From Larkinella rosea (GTDB taxonomy: Bacteria; Bacteroidota; Bacteroidia; Cytophagales; Spirosomataceae): a stretch of 64,000 bases of DNA. This document shows positions 25,177-34,095 of the stretch, one piece after another (the stretch's first letter is position 1; each line of letters begins with the position of its first letter). Made by a program: the position numbers and the translations under genes. The DNA lies in NCBI RefSeq assembly GCF_003858635.1, contig NZ_RQJO01000011.1:62001-126000 (forward strand), in the 5' to 3' direction. Below the pieces are notes generated by a model. That model was not told the DNA's origin and searched no databases. It worked only from the letters and a program-made list of their open reading frames with translations.

Positions 25177-26367
25177 ATGTGTCAAAACCACGGCGTTGCG
25201 TACATCAAACCCGGTGTGGTGGAAGTACAATCCATTGAATACCCCAAACTGGCCCTCGGCGACCGCAAATGCGAACACGGCGTCATTCTCCAAATTGTTT
25301 CAACCAACATCTGCGGCAGCGATCAGCACATGGTGCGGGGCCGGACTACCGCCCCGGCTGGTCTGGTGCTGGGACACGAAATAACCGGTCTGGTCATCGA
25401 AGCCGGGCGTGATGTGGAATTCATCAAAGTGGGCGATCTGGTATCAGTACCTTTTAACATTGCCTGCGGTCGGTGCCGGAACTGCAAAGCCGGGCAAACC
25501 GGTATTTGCCTGAATGTCAACCCTTCCCGACCCGGTGCAGCCTATGGTTACGTCGATATGGGCGGCTGGGTCGGTGGCCAGGCCGAATACGTGCTGGTGC
25601 CGTATGCGGATTTCAACCTGCTGAAATTTCCGGATAAAGATCAGGCAATGGCCAAAATTCGCGATCTGACGCTGCTGTCAGATATTTTCCCGACGGGCTA
25701 CCACGGAGCCGTCACGGCGGGGGTTGGTCCCGGTTCCATTGTTTATGTGGCTGGTGCAGGACCGGTAGGGCTGGCATGCGCAGCTTCCTGCCACTTGCTG
25801 GGCGCGGCTGTTGTTATTGTGGGCGACATGATTCCTGAACGACTCGAACAGGCCAAAAGCTTTGGTTGCGAGATTGTTGACTTGCGGAAGGACACGCCAT
25901 TGGCCGACCAGATTGCCGCCATCGTGGGCGTACCGGAAGTAGATTGTGCCGTCGATTGCGTCGGTTTTGAAGCACGCGGACACGGTTCAGATGCCGGAGT
26001 TGAACGCCCGGCCACGGTTTTGAACGCCATCATGAGCGTTACCCGGGCAGGGGGGGCACTCGGTATTCCGGGTCTATACGTAACGGGTGATCCGGGAGCC
26101 TCTGATGCGGCTGCCAAAGAAGGAAGCCTGAGCATTCGGATCGGTTTGGGCTGGGCCAAATCACACTCGTTCTACACCGGCCAATGTCCGGTGATGAAAT
26201 ACCACCGGCAGTTGATGAATGCCATTCTGTACGATAAAATCCAGATTGCCAAAGCCGTGAATGTTGAGGTGATCAGTCTGGATAAAGCACCGAAAGGTTA
26301 CCAGGATTTTGATAAAGGAGCGGCCAAGAAGTTCGTGATCGATCCGCACGGAATGATTCCGAATTGA
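25177..26367 (+). CDS. fdhA: Glutathione-independent formaldehyde dehydrogenase (zinc alcohol dehydrogenase family)
   Basis: This 396-residue medium-chain dehydrogenase matches the Pseudomonas-type formaldehyde dismutase/dehydrogenase subfamily. The catalytic zinc ligands are Cys46 (NICGSDQH) and His67-Glu68 (VLGHEITG). The structural zinc is held by Cys97, Cys100, Cys103 and Cys111 (ACGRCRNCKAGQTGIC). The Rossmann nucleotide site is GAGPVGLA. The subfamily insert AAYGYVDMGGWVGGQAEYV is present. It oxidises formaldehyde to formate with NAD+ without glutathione. It is a single-gene unit between the REP cluster and a permease, not linked to one-carbon genes here, so it probably serves general aldehyde detoxification. 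Confidence 0.92.
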   Translation: MCQNHGVAYIKPGVVEVQSIEYPKLALGDRKCEHGVILQIVSTNICGSDQHMVRGRTTAPAGLVLGHEITGLVIEAGRDVEFIKVGDLVSVPFNIACGRCRNCKAGQTGICLNVNPSRPGAAYGYVDMGGWVGGQAEYVLVPYADFNLLKFPDKDQAMAKIRDLTLLSDIFPTGYHGAVTAGVGPGSIVYVAGAGPVGLACAASCHLLGAAVVIVGDMIPERLEQAKSFGCEIVDLRKDTPLADQIAAIVGVPEVDCAVDCVGFEARGHGSDAGVERPATVLNAIMSVTRAGGALGIPGLYVTGDPGASDAAAKEGSLSIRIGLGWAKSHSFYTGQCPVMKYHRQLMNAILYDKIQIAKAVNVEVISLDKAPKGYQDFDKGAAKKFVIDPHGMIPN

Positions 26368-26404
26368 GGATGCGTTCAATCTAAAAAACACTGAAAATTC
26401 CGAA

Positions 26405-26441
26405 TGTCCGTAAATGTACGCAACGCGTCCGTTTACGGACA
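26405..26441 (+). promoter_or_regulatory. Tandem palindromes, candidate UAS, second copy
   Basis: Site 1 at 26405-26420 is TGTCCG-TAAA-TGTACG (two mismatches in the right half). Site 2 at 26426-26441 is CGTCCG-TTTA-CGGACA. The 21-bp spacing equals that at 1143. The candidate -24 element begins 52 bp downstream. Confidence 0.72.
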
Positions 26442-26493
26442 TTTTATTTTATTTCAACCGCATATAAAATTGATTATTAATGAGTTATTAATT

Positions 26494-26508
26494 TGGTATG
26501 CCATTTGG
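26494..26508 (+). promoter_or_regulatory. Candidate sigma-54 -24/-12 promoter, second copy
   Basis: TGGTAT-GCCAT-TTGG has the -24 GG and TTG at sigma-54 spacing, with G at the -12 C position as at 1235. It lies 48 bp upstream of the permease ATG at 26556, too close for the alternative start at 26493 to be real. Confidence 0.55.
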
Positions 26509-26555
26509 TCGAGCTAGTTCAATACCTGTCTTCATCCTTTTTGATCTGGCCGACC

Positions 26556-28931
26556 ATGCTGCGTAACTACTTTAAAATCGCCTTCCGAAACCTGGCCAAG
26601 AATAAGGTTTTTTCGTTTATCAACATCCTGGGTTTGGCAGTCGGAATGGCCGTGGCCATGATGATCGGGCTGTGGATTTACGACGAGCTCTCGTTCAATA
26701 AATTCCACAAGCACTACGACAAACTGGCCCAGTTATACATCAACCAGACGTTCAACGGCACCACCGGCACCGGCCGGGCGGTTTCCATTCCATCGGCTAC
26801 CGAAATCAAAACCAAATACGCAGCCAATTTCAAGTATGCGTCGCTGGCATCGTGGAATTACGGCCATTTGCTGGTGGTCGGAGAAAAGAAAATCAACAAG
26901 GAAGGGATGTATGTGGAGCCGGTTTTTCCGGATATGCTCTCGCTGCACATGCTCCGGGGCAATTCAACTACAGCCCTGAAAGAACCGCGTTCCATTGTTT
27001 TGTGTGAATCGCTGGCCAAAGCCTTGTTTGGAACGGCCGATCCGCTGAATAAGGTCATTAAAATCGATAGCAAAACGAACGTCAAGGTGACTGGCGTTTT
27101 CGAAGACTTGCCGTTCAATTCCGATTTTTATTCTTCAAAATTTTACCTGTCTTGGAACGACTACCTCGCCGACCAATCCTGGGTGAAAGAATCCCAGCAG
27201 CAATGGAGCAACCACTCGTTTCAGGCCTTTGCCCAGATTGTCGACCACGCCACGATGGAAGGCGTGTCGGCCAAAATCCAGAATGTTGAGAAAAAACATA
27301 CCTCAGCCAGCGAAAACCCCGAATATTTTCTGCACCCGATGCGCAACTGGCATTTGTATTCCGACTTTAAAGACGGTAAAAATACCGGCGGGGCTATTCA
27401 GTTTGTCTGGTTATTCAGCATCATCGGCGTGTTTGTATTGCTGTTGGCCTGCATCAATTTCATGAACCTGAGCACGGCCCGCTCCGAAAAACGGGCCAAG
27501 GAAGTGGGCGTTCGGAAAGCCGTGGGTTCGCAACGGCGGCAGTTGATTTTCCAATTCCTGAGTGAGTCGCTGCTGGTCGTTTTCTTTGCGCTTTTTCTGG
27601 CGGTTACCCTGGTGCTGCTCTCGTTACCGGCCTTCAATGAATTAGCTGGCAAGGAAGTTCATTTTCCGTACCAATACCCGGCATTCTGGGGGATGATCGT
27701 TTCTTTTTCGCTCGTAACCGGTTTTTTATCAGGAAGTTATCCGGCTTTTTACCTGTCGTCATTCAATCCGCTCAAGGTATTGAAGGGCACCTTTAAAGTA
27801 GGACGTTGGGCTACGATTCCGCGGAAAGTGCTGGTCGTTGTTCAGTTTACAGTTTCCATTACGCTGATCATTGGAACGATCATCGTTTTCCGCCAAATTC
27901 AGCACGCCAAAAACCGCCCCGTTGGGTATAATCGGGAGGGCTTACTCCAGGTTTACATCAGCAGCACGATGTATGGCAAATACAATCCTTTGCGCGAAGA
28001 ATTACTAAAAACAGGGGCGGTTTTTGAAATGAGCGAATCGTCGAGCCCAACCACCTACATCGGTTCCAATCAGATCGGTTTTGATTGGGAAGGGAAAGAC
28101 CCTCAGTCGATTCCGCTGTTTGGTGTGGTGGCTACCAGCCACGATTTTGGAAAAACCATCGGCTGGCAGATTAAGGAAGGGCGCGATTTCTCCCGGGACT
28201 ATACGACGGATTCCACCGCATTTATTCTGAACGAAGCCGCCGTTAAACTGACGGGTTTGAAGAACATTGTGGGCAAAATGATTCGCTATAACGATCGGCA
28301 ATGCCAGGTGGTCGGTGTGGTCAAAGACATGGTGATGGAGTCGCCGTATACGCCCATCAAACCTACCATTTTTATGATTAATTACGGCTGGGCAAGTGTC
28401 TTTAACATCAAGTTGATGCCGAATAAGCCGGTCGAAGATGCCGTGAAAAAAGTGGAAGCGGTTTTTAAGAAATTCGACCCCGATACGCCGTTTGCTTTTC
28501 AATTTACCGATGTGGAATATGACGCGAAATTCCGCACCGAAGAACGCGTTGGTAAACTGGCCCGGATTTTCGCCACCCTCGCTATTTTCATCAGTTGCCT
28601 CGGATTATTCGGCTTAGCATCGTTCATTGCCGAGCAACGGATCAAGGAAATCGGAGTCCGCAAAGTACTGGGCGCATCCGTATTTAGTTTGTGGGGATTA
28701 CTTTCCAAAGACTTCGTGCGGCTGGTCATTATTTCCTTCGTTATTGCCGCCCCGATTGCCTGGTATTTCCTGAGCGACTGGCTAAAACAATACGAATACC
28801 GAACCGATATATCCTGGTGGATATTCATTATCTCCGGTCTGGGAGCTGCTATAATTACGATGATAACCGTCAGTTTTCAAGCCATAAAAGCCGCATTAAC
28901 TAATCCTGTAAAGTCACTTCGTTCGGAATAA
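26556..28931 (+). CDS. MacB/FtsX-type ABC permease (array member 9), lacking the DFH signature
   Basis: The protein has 791 residues. The frame is open from 26493, but MLRNYFKIAFRNLAKNK at 26556 matches the family start and leaves room for the promoter. First coupling motif KEVGVRKAVGSQ near 312; the second, IKEIGVRKVLGAS, near 693, has Ile in place of Thr. The periplasmic signature is GVVKDMVMESPYTPIKP: this is the only copy that has lost the Phe-His pair. C-terminus TNPVKSLRSE. It starts a new transcription unit with its own palindromes and -24/-12 element. Confidence 0.92.
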   Translation: MLRNYFKIAFRNLAKNKVFSFINILGLAVGMAVAMMIGLWIYDELSFNKFHKHYDKLAQLYINQTFNGTTGTGRAVSIPSATEIKTKYAANFKYASLASWNYGHLLVVGEKKINKEGMYVEPVFPDMLSLHMLRGNSTTALKEPRSIVLCESLAKALFGTADPLNKVIKIDSKTNVKVTGVFEDLPFNSDFYSSKFYLSWNDYLADQSWVKESQQQWSNHSFQAFAQIVDHATMEGVSAKIQNVEKKHTSASENPEYFLHPMRNWHLYSDFKDGKNTGGAIQFVWLFSIIGVFVLLLACINFMNLSTARSEKRAKEVGVRKAVGSQRRQLIFQFLSESLLVVFFALFLAVTLVLLSLPAFNELAGKEVHFPYQYPAFWGMIVSFSLVTGFLSGSYPAFYLSSFNPLKVLKGTFKVGRWATIPRKVLVVVQFTVSITLIIGTIIVFRQIQHAKNRPVGYNREGLLQVYISSTMYGKYNPLREELLKTGAVFEMSESSSPTTYIGSNQIGFDWEGKDPQSIPLFGVVATSHDFGKTIGWQIKEGRDFSRDYTTDSTAFILNEAAVKLTGLKNIVGKMIRYNDRQCQVVGVVKDMVMESPYTPIKPTIFMINYGWASVFNIKLMPNKPVEDAVKKVEAVFKKFDPDTPFAFQFTDVEYDAKFRTEERVGKLARIFATLAIFISCLGLFGLASFIAEQRIKEIGVRKVLGASVFSLWGLLSKDFVRLVIISFVIAAPIAWYFLSDWLKQYEYRTDISWWIFIISGLGAAIITMITVSFQAIKAALTNPVKSLRSE

Positions 28932-29009
28932 AATAATGAACAATTAACAATGAATAATTAATAATGTTATCGGCGGATTTCATTATTGATTGTTCAGTAT
29001 TCATTAAAA
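28932..29009. repeat. AT-rich inverted repeat in the permease 9-10 gap
   Basis: TGAACAATTAACAATGAATA and TAATAATG on the left face CATTATTGATTGTTCAGTATTCATTA on the right around a GC-rich centre (TTATCGGCGGATTT). Imperfect pairing over about 30 bp. Confidence 0.65.
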
Positions 29010-29010
29010 A

Positions 29011-31437
29011 ATGATAAAGAACTATTTCAAAATCGCCTGGCGGAATTTGATGAAGAACAAGGTGTTCTCCGCCATCAACATGATCGGGTTATCGGTCGGA
29101 TTGACCTGCTGCATCCTCATTGCCGCCTTCGTGTTGGATGAACTGAGTTATGACCGGTATCCGACCAAATCTGCCCAGATTTACCGGGTCGGCTTGGGCC
29201 TGATCGGCAACGGGGCCGGAACCAACTTTCCGAATGTCGATGTGGCCGTTGGGCAGGGGATCAAAGATGCGTTTCCGGAAGTGGAAGCTTCCACGCGGCT
29301 GCTCAGATGGCAGCAGGAGTTTATTCGGTACGGCGAAAAACAGCTCAAGGAAAAAGCGGTTGCGGTGGTCGATGCTAATTTTATGGAAATTTTCTCCATC
29401 CCATTTCTGGAAGGCGATGCCAAAACCGCATTAAAAGAACCGGGTTCCGTCGTGCTAACGAAAGAACTGGCCACGCGGTTTTTTGGCGATAAACCGGCGC
29501 TGGGTCGAACATTGCTGTTTGGAAATGGCGAAACGACGCGCAAGGTTACCGGAGTTATTGCCGGAATTCCCGCGAATACCCATTTTCATTTCAACCTGTT
29601 TTTCAGCACAACCGATTTTAAATTTATCCAGGTTCAGAACTGGAGCAACGTCGGCACGTTTACGTATCTGGTCCTGAAAAAAGGTACCGATCCGCAGAAG
29701 CTGGAAGCGAAATTTCCGCAACTGGTGGCCGAACACGTGGTCCCGGAAATCCAGCGCGACATGGGCATCAGTCTGGCCGAAGCACAGAAATCCGTTGATA
29801 CGTTTAAATTCTATTTGCAGCCGCTGACGGATATTCATTTGCATTCGGCCACGAAATACGAACTGGAAGCCAACGGCAATATCAACTACGTTTATATTTT
29901 CAGCGTGCTGGCTTTTTTTATTCTGTTATTAGCCATTGTAAACTTCACAAACCTCTCAACGGCGGGCGCGGCCAAGCGCTCCAAAGAGATCGGAATCCGG
30001 AAAGTAATGGGATCGATCAAAGGTCAGTTAATGAGCCAGTTTCTGGTCGAATCAATCGTTATTACCTTCCTTTCGCTTGTACTTTCGGTCGGTTTTGTCA
30101 CAATTCTGCTGCCGTATTTTAATGACCTGGCGGGCAAGCAAATTGCTGTCCAATCGATTTTTAATTTAAAAACCATCGGTGGTTTTTTTGCGTTCGGAAT
30201 TCTCGTCGGTATTCTGGCAGGAATCTATCCGGCTTTCTTCCTCGCCTTTTCGAAAATTACGACGGTTTTAAAAGGTGGTTCGGTACTTCAGGCCTCCGGC
30301 CGGGGCGGTTTGCGCAGCGGATTAGTAGTTTTTCAATTTGCCATTTCCGGTGCGTTGATCATTGCGACCATTGTCTCGTACCAGCAGTTGAAATTCATGC
30401 AGAATAAAACGCAGGGATTCGATAAAGAGCAGGTTTTGGTGATTCACGATACGTACACCTTAGGATCGAACGAAACGGTCTTTAAAGATCAGTTGCGGCA
30501 GGATAGCCGAGTCGTTCAGGCGACACTTTCAAAAAGTATTCCGCTCGGAAATGAAGGCATGGAAGGCACGGAGATTTTCGGGAAAGATCCCGGTAAAAAA
30601 GGCAGTACAGCCTCGATTCAAACCGCTATTTTCCGCGTTGACGATCAGTACCTGCCCACGCTGGGCATTCAGTTGCGGCAGGGCCGGAACTTCTCGAAAG
30701 CGTTTTCGACGGATTCCGCAGCCGTGATCATCAACGATGCCGTTGTCCGGGACCTGGGCTGGGGAAAAAGCAATCCGATCGGCAAAACCATCGTTCGTTC
30801 CGGCCGTCGCGAATTCACGGTGATCGGCGTCGTCAAGGATTTTCATTATGCATCCGCCCGCCAGAAAATCGCCCCGCTCATGATGCTGCTGGGTCATAAT
30901 TCCGGAGCCATTCAGGTGAAGGTAAAAACCGGCGATGTGTCGGGCGCGGTGGCCGCTTTCAAGCAGAAATGGGAGGCTTTTAATCCATCGGCACCGTTTA
31001 CGTATACATTTCTGGACGACCGGTTTGCGACTCTCTACGAAGCAGAACAGAAAACCGGTCAGCTCTTTACGGTTTTTGCCGGTATTTCCATCGTCATCGC
31101 CTGCCTCGGTTTGTTCGGGTTGGTCACCTTCACCGCCGAGCAGCGCACCAAGGAAATTGGCGTCCGGAAAGTGATGGGAGCCACCTCGTCCAGCATTGTG
31201 GTGCTGCTTTCCAAAGACTTTCTGAAACTGGTTCTTATCTCCGTTCTGATCGCTTTCCCAATCGCGGGCTGGACGATGAATCTGTGGCTGGAGGACTTTG
31301 CGTACCGCATCGAAATTGCCTGGTGGATTTACGTGCTGGCGGCTTTTCTGGCCGTCGGAATCGCCTTGCTGACGGTTTCCTTCCAGTCCATCAAAGCGTC
31401 GCTGATGAATCCGGTGAGGAGTTTAAAAATGGAATAA
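29011..31437 (+). CDS. MacB/FtsX-type ABC permease (array member 10)
   Basis: The protein has 808 residues, starting MIKNYFKIAWRNLMKNKVF. First coupling motif KEIGIRKVMGSI near 323 and second RTKEIGVRKVMGAT near 710; both carry VMG, unusual among the copies. The first FtsX block has FTNLSTAGAAKRS where others have NLSTARS. Signature GVVKDFHYASARQKIAP. C-terminus NPVRSLKME. Confidence 0.92.
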   Translation: MIKNYFKIAWRNLMKNKVFSAINMIGLSVGLTCCILIAAFVLDELSYDRYPTKSAQIYRVGLGLIGNGAGTNFPNVDVAVGQGIKDAFPEVEASTRLLRWQQEFIRYGEKQLKEKAVAVVDANFMEIFSIPFLEGDAKTALKEPGSVVLTKELATRFFGDKPALGRTLLFGNGETTRKVTGVIAGIPANTHFHFNLFFSTTDFKFIQVQNWSNVGTFTYLVLKKGTDPQKLEAKFPQLVAEHVVPEIQRDMGISLAEAQKSVDTFKFYLQPLTDIHLHSATKYELEANGNINYVYIFSVLAFFILLLAIVNFTNLSTAGAAKRSKEIGIRKVMGSIKGQLMSQFLVESIVITFLSLVLSVGFVTILLPYFNDLAGKQIAVQSIFNLKTIGGFFAFGILVGILAGIYPAFFLAFSKITTVLKGGSVLQASGRGGLRSGLVVFQFAISGALIIATIVSYQQLKFMQNKTQGFDKEQVLVIHDTYTLGSNETVFKDQLRQDSRVVQATLSKSIPLGNEGMEGTEIFGKDPGKKGSTASIQTAIFRVDDQYLPTLGIQLRQGRNFSKAFSTDSAAVIINDAVVRDLGWGKSNPIGKTIVRSGRREFTVIGVVKDFHYASARQKIAPLMMLLGHNSGAIQVKVKTGDVSGAVAAFKQKWEAFNPSAPFTYTFLDDRFATLYEAEQKTGQLFTVFAGISIVIACLGLFGLVTFTAEQRTKEIGVRKVMGATSSSIVVLLSKDFLKLVLISVLIAFPIAGWTMNLWLEDFAYRIEIAWWIYVLAAFLAVGIALLTVSFQSIKASLMNPVRSLKME

Positions 31438-31530
31438 AGGAGAGAAGAAGGGGAATAAAGGAGGAGGGATGAAACAAACCTACCTTCTCCCTCTTCCTCT
31501 CCTCCCTTTCTCCTTTATTCCCCTTTTCTT
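31438..31530. repeat. Purine/pyrimidine inverted repeat in the permease 10-11 gap
   Basis: AAGGAGAGAAGAAGGGGAAT and following on the left is mirrored by ATTCCCCTTTTCTTTC-type sequence on the right, with CTTCTCCCTCTTCCTCTCC between. Nearly the whole gap is either purine or pyrimidine on one strand. Confidence 0.7.
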
Positions 31531-31555
31531 TCAAAACCTATCCTATGAGATGATT

Positions 31556-34006
31556 ATGATTAAGAATTACCTGAAAATTGCCTGGCGAAATCTGCTTCGC
31601 CAGAAGACATTTTCGCTCATCAACATCGTCGGGTTGACCGTCGGCCTGACGTGCTGTTTCCTGATTCTGCTGTTTGTCCGGCACGAACTGAGCTACGACA
31701 CGTTTCAGCAGAAATTCGACCGGATTTACCGCATCAGTTACCTGCCCAAATTTGCCGGGCTGGAGCAGCCCCTCGCGCTGACTCCGCCCCCGGTTTCGCC
31801 CTTATTGACGTCCAGTTTTTCGGAAATCGAGAAGTCGGCGCGGGTGTTCCGCAGCAGTGCCACCGTCGAATTGGTGAACAACCGGCAAGGCCAGCCCGTC
31901 AAGTACGACGAAGAGCGGTTTTTCTTCGGCGACCCGACCTTATTCGACATTTTCTCGTTTCATTTCCTGCAAGGCGACCCGCGGACGGCCTTGAAGGACA
32001 AGTTTACGGTGGTCATTACCGACGAGATTGCGGCCAAGTATTTCGGCAAAACCAGCCCGCTCGGCAAAACGCTGCTGTACGAAGGCAAACATCCGCTGAT
32101 GGTATCAGGCGTAGTCGAGAAATTTCCGGATAACTCGCACATTCACATCGACTTGCTGTCAAATTACGAAACCATGTATGCGACGGAAAGCGATCTGGTT
32201 CGGCAAAATCTGCCGCAGAACTGGGTCATTTCTCACGGGTACACGTACGTTTTGCTGCGACCCGGAACCTCGCCGGAATCGGTCAACGCCCGGTTTCCGA
32301 AGTTTCTGCTGACGCACGCCAACAAGCAGTTTGCCAAAGATATTGAGTACAAGCTCGAACCGATGAAGGATTTTCACCTGCGTTCGAACGCCCAGGCCAT
32401 CCCGGAAGCGCCCGGCAGCATGACCTACATTTACGTTTTTCTGGGCATTGCGGTTATTACCTTGTTGATTGCCTGCATCAATTTCGTAAATCTTTCGACC
32501 GCTCGCTCCCTGAAACGGGCGAAAGAAGTGGGCATTCGGAAGGTGCTGGGAAGCCAGAAAAAGCAGTTGATCGCGCAGTTTCTGGGCGAATCGATGTTGC
32601 TGAGTGTCATTGCGCTGGTGCTTTCCTTCGTCTTTATTGCGGTTTTGATTCCCGCCTTAAACAACCTGACCGGCAAAGAACTGACCATCGGGTATTTCCT
32701 GTCGGATGGCGGTTTAGTGTTTCTCTTCGTCGGAATCGCCCTGTTGACGGGTTTGTTATCCGGCAGTTATCCGGCTTTCTTCGTGTCCGGTTTTCAGCCG
32801 ATTGCCACGCTAAAAGGCAGTTTTGTCAGCGGTAAAGCGAAGGGGGGCCGGCTGCGGCAGGTGTTGCTCGGCGCCCAGTTTGTGGCATCGATTGCGTTGA
32901 TTATCGGCGCTTTAGTCGCTTTTCAGCAGTTGAATTTCCTGAAAAATCAGCCGCTGGGTTTTGAAAAAGACTTCATCATTACGGCCAATACGCGAAACGA
33001 AAAGATTACCAACGTCTTTGCCAACCGCTCCGACAGTACGTATTTCCGGCTGCGGACGTTCCGGGATATTTTGCTTAAAAACCCGCAGATCAGGCAGGTA
33101 ACGCTCTCGACGCAGCAAATGGGCGCCGGTTCGGTTCGGCGGAACGTCATTGCGGAAGGCCATACTCCGGACGAAAACATCTTCATGGGTACGATGGGCG
33201 TCGACCACAACTTTGCCCAAACCTACGGACTGAAATTCGTGGCTGGCCGGGATTTTTCCGAAGCGTTTCCGACCGATAAATCGGCGGCTTTTCTGATCAA
33301 CGAAACCGGGGTGAAGCAATTAGGCTGGAAATCGGCGGCTGCGGCTGTTGGCAAATCGGTGAATCTGGAAGGGAAGCAGGGCAAAATTGTTGGCGTGCTG
33401 AAAGACTTTCACAATCAGTCGCTTCAGCAACCCATTGAAGGCATGTTGATGACCATCGACCAACCGTTGCTGCGGCTTTTCTCGATCAAAATTCAGTCGC
33501 AAAACCGGGCCGAAACGCTGAAATTCATTCAGAAGGAATGGGATCAGTATTTCCCGGAAAAAGGTTTTGCGTCGCAGTTTCTGGACGATAGTCTCGCCCA
33601 ATTATACGAAAACGAGCAGCGGCTAAGCAAACTCATCGGTTACTTCGCCGGGCTGGCGGTTTTGATTTCGTGCCTGGGTTTATACGGGTTGGTGTCGCTC
33701 GTGACGCAGCAGAAAACCAAGGAAATCGGGATTCGGAAAGTGTTGGGCGCTACGGTCAGCAGCATTGTCGGCCTGGTGTCGCGCGATTTCGTGATTCTGG
33801 TCGTGATTTCGCTGGTCATTGCCTCGCCCATCGCGTGGTGGGCCATGACGAAATGGCTGGCGGAATTTGCGTATAAAATTGACATTGCGTGGTGGATGTT
33901 TGCCCTCGCGGGCATTCTGGCGGTTTTGGTCACGCTGATCACGGTCAGTTTCCAAAGCATCAAAGCCGCGTTGATGAATCCTGTAAAAAGTTTAAAGACA
34001 GAGTGA
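31556..34006 (+). CDS. MacB/FtsX-type ABC permease (array member 11)
   Basis: The protein has 816 residues from MIKNYLKIAWRNLLRQK; the frame is open back to 31469 through the inverted repeat, but those residues (proline/leucine/phenylalanine only) are a translation of the pyrimidine tract. An ATG two codons earlier (31550) is an equal alternative. First coupling motif KEVGIRKVLGSQ near 321, second KTKEIGIRKVLGAT near 719. Signature GVLKDFHNQSLQQPIEG. The second block reads CLGLYGLVSLVTQQ instead of CLGLFGL. C-terminus NPVKSLKTE. Confidence 0.91.
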   Translation: MIKNYLKIAWRNLLRQKTFSLINIVGLTVGLTCCFLILLFVRHELSYDTFQQKFDRIYRISYLPKFAGLEQPLALTPPPVSPLLTSSFSEIEKSARVFRSSATVELVNNRQGQPVKYDEERFFFGDPTLFDIFSFHFLQGDPRTALKDKFTVVITDEIAAKYFGKTSPLGKTLLYEGKHPLMVSGVVEKFPDNSHIHIDLLSNYETMYATESDLVRQNLPQNWVISHGYTYVLLRPGTSPESVNARFPKFLLTHANKQFAKDIEYKLEPMKDFHLRSNAQAIPEAPGSMTYIYVFLGIAVITLLIACINFVNLSTARSLKRAKEVGIRKVLGSQKKQLIAQFLGESMLLSVIALVLSFVFIAVLIPALNNLTGKELTIGYFLSDGGLVFLFVGIALLTGLLSGSYPAFFVSGFQPIATLKGSFVSGKAKGGRLRQVLLGAQFVASIALIIGALVAFQQLNFLKNQPLGFEKDFIITANTRNEKITNVFANRSDSTYFRLRTFRDILLKNPQIRQVTLSTQQMGAGSVRRNVIAEGHTPDENIFMGTMGVDHNFAQTYGLKFVAGRDFSEAFPTDKSAAFLINETGVKQLGWKSAAAAVGKSVNLEGKQGKIVGVLKDFHNQSLQQPIEGMLMTIDQPLLRLFSIKIQSQNRAETLKFIQKEWDQYFPEKGFASQFLDDSLAQLYENEQRLSKLIGYFAGLAVLISCLGLYGLVSLVTQQKTKEIGIRKVLGATVSSIVGLVSRDFVILVVISLVIASPIAWWAMTKWLAEFAYKIDIAWWMFALAGILAVLVTLITVSFQSIKAALMNPVKSLKTE

Positions 34007-34090
34007 AGGAGGAGGGGAGGAAAGGAAGAAAGTAGGTATTTTCGATTTCCTTATCCATTTCTCCCCTCCTCCATTTCTCCTCTCATCCCT
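34007..34090. repeat. Purine/pyrimidine inverted repeat in the permease 11-12 gap
   Basis: GGAGGAGGGGAGGAAAGGAA on the left mirrors CCATTTCTCCCCTCCTCC and CCTCTCATCC on the right. Same design as the gaps at 6169 and 31438, with different sequence. Confidence 0.7.
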
Positions 34091-34095
34091 CGATT

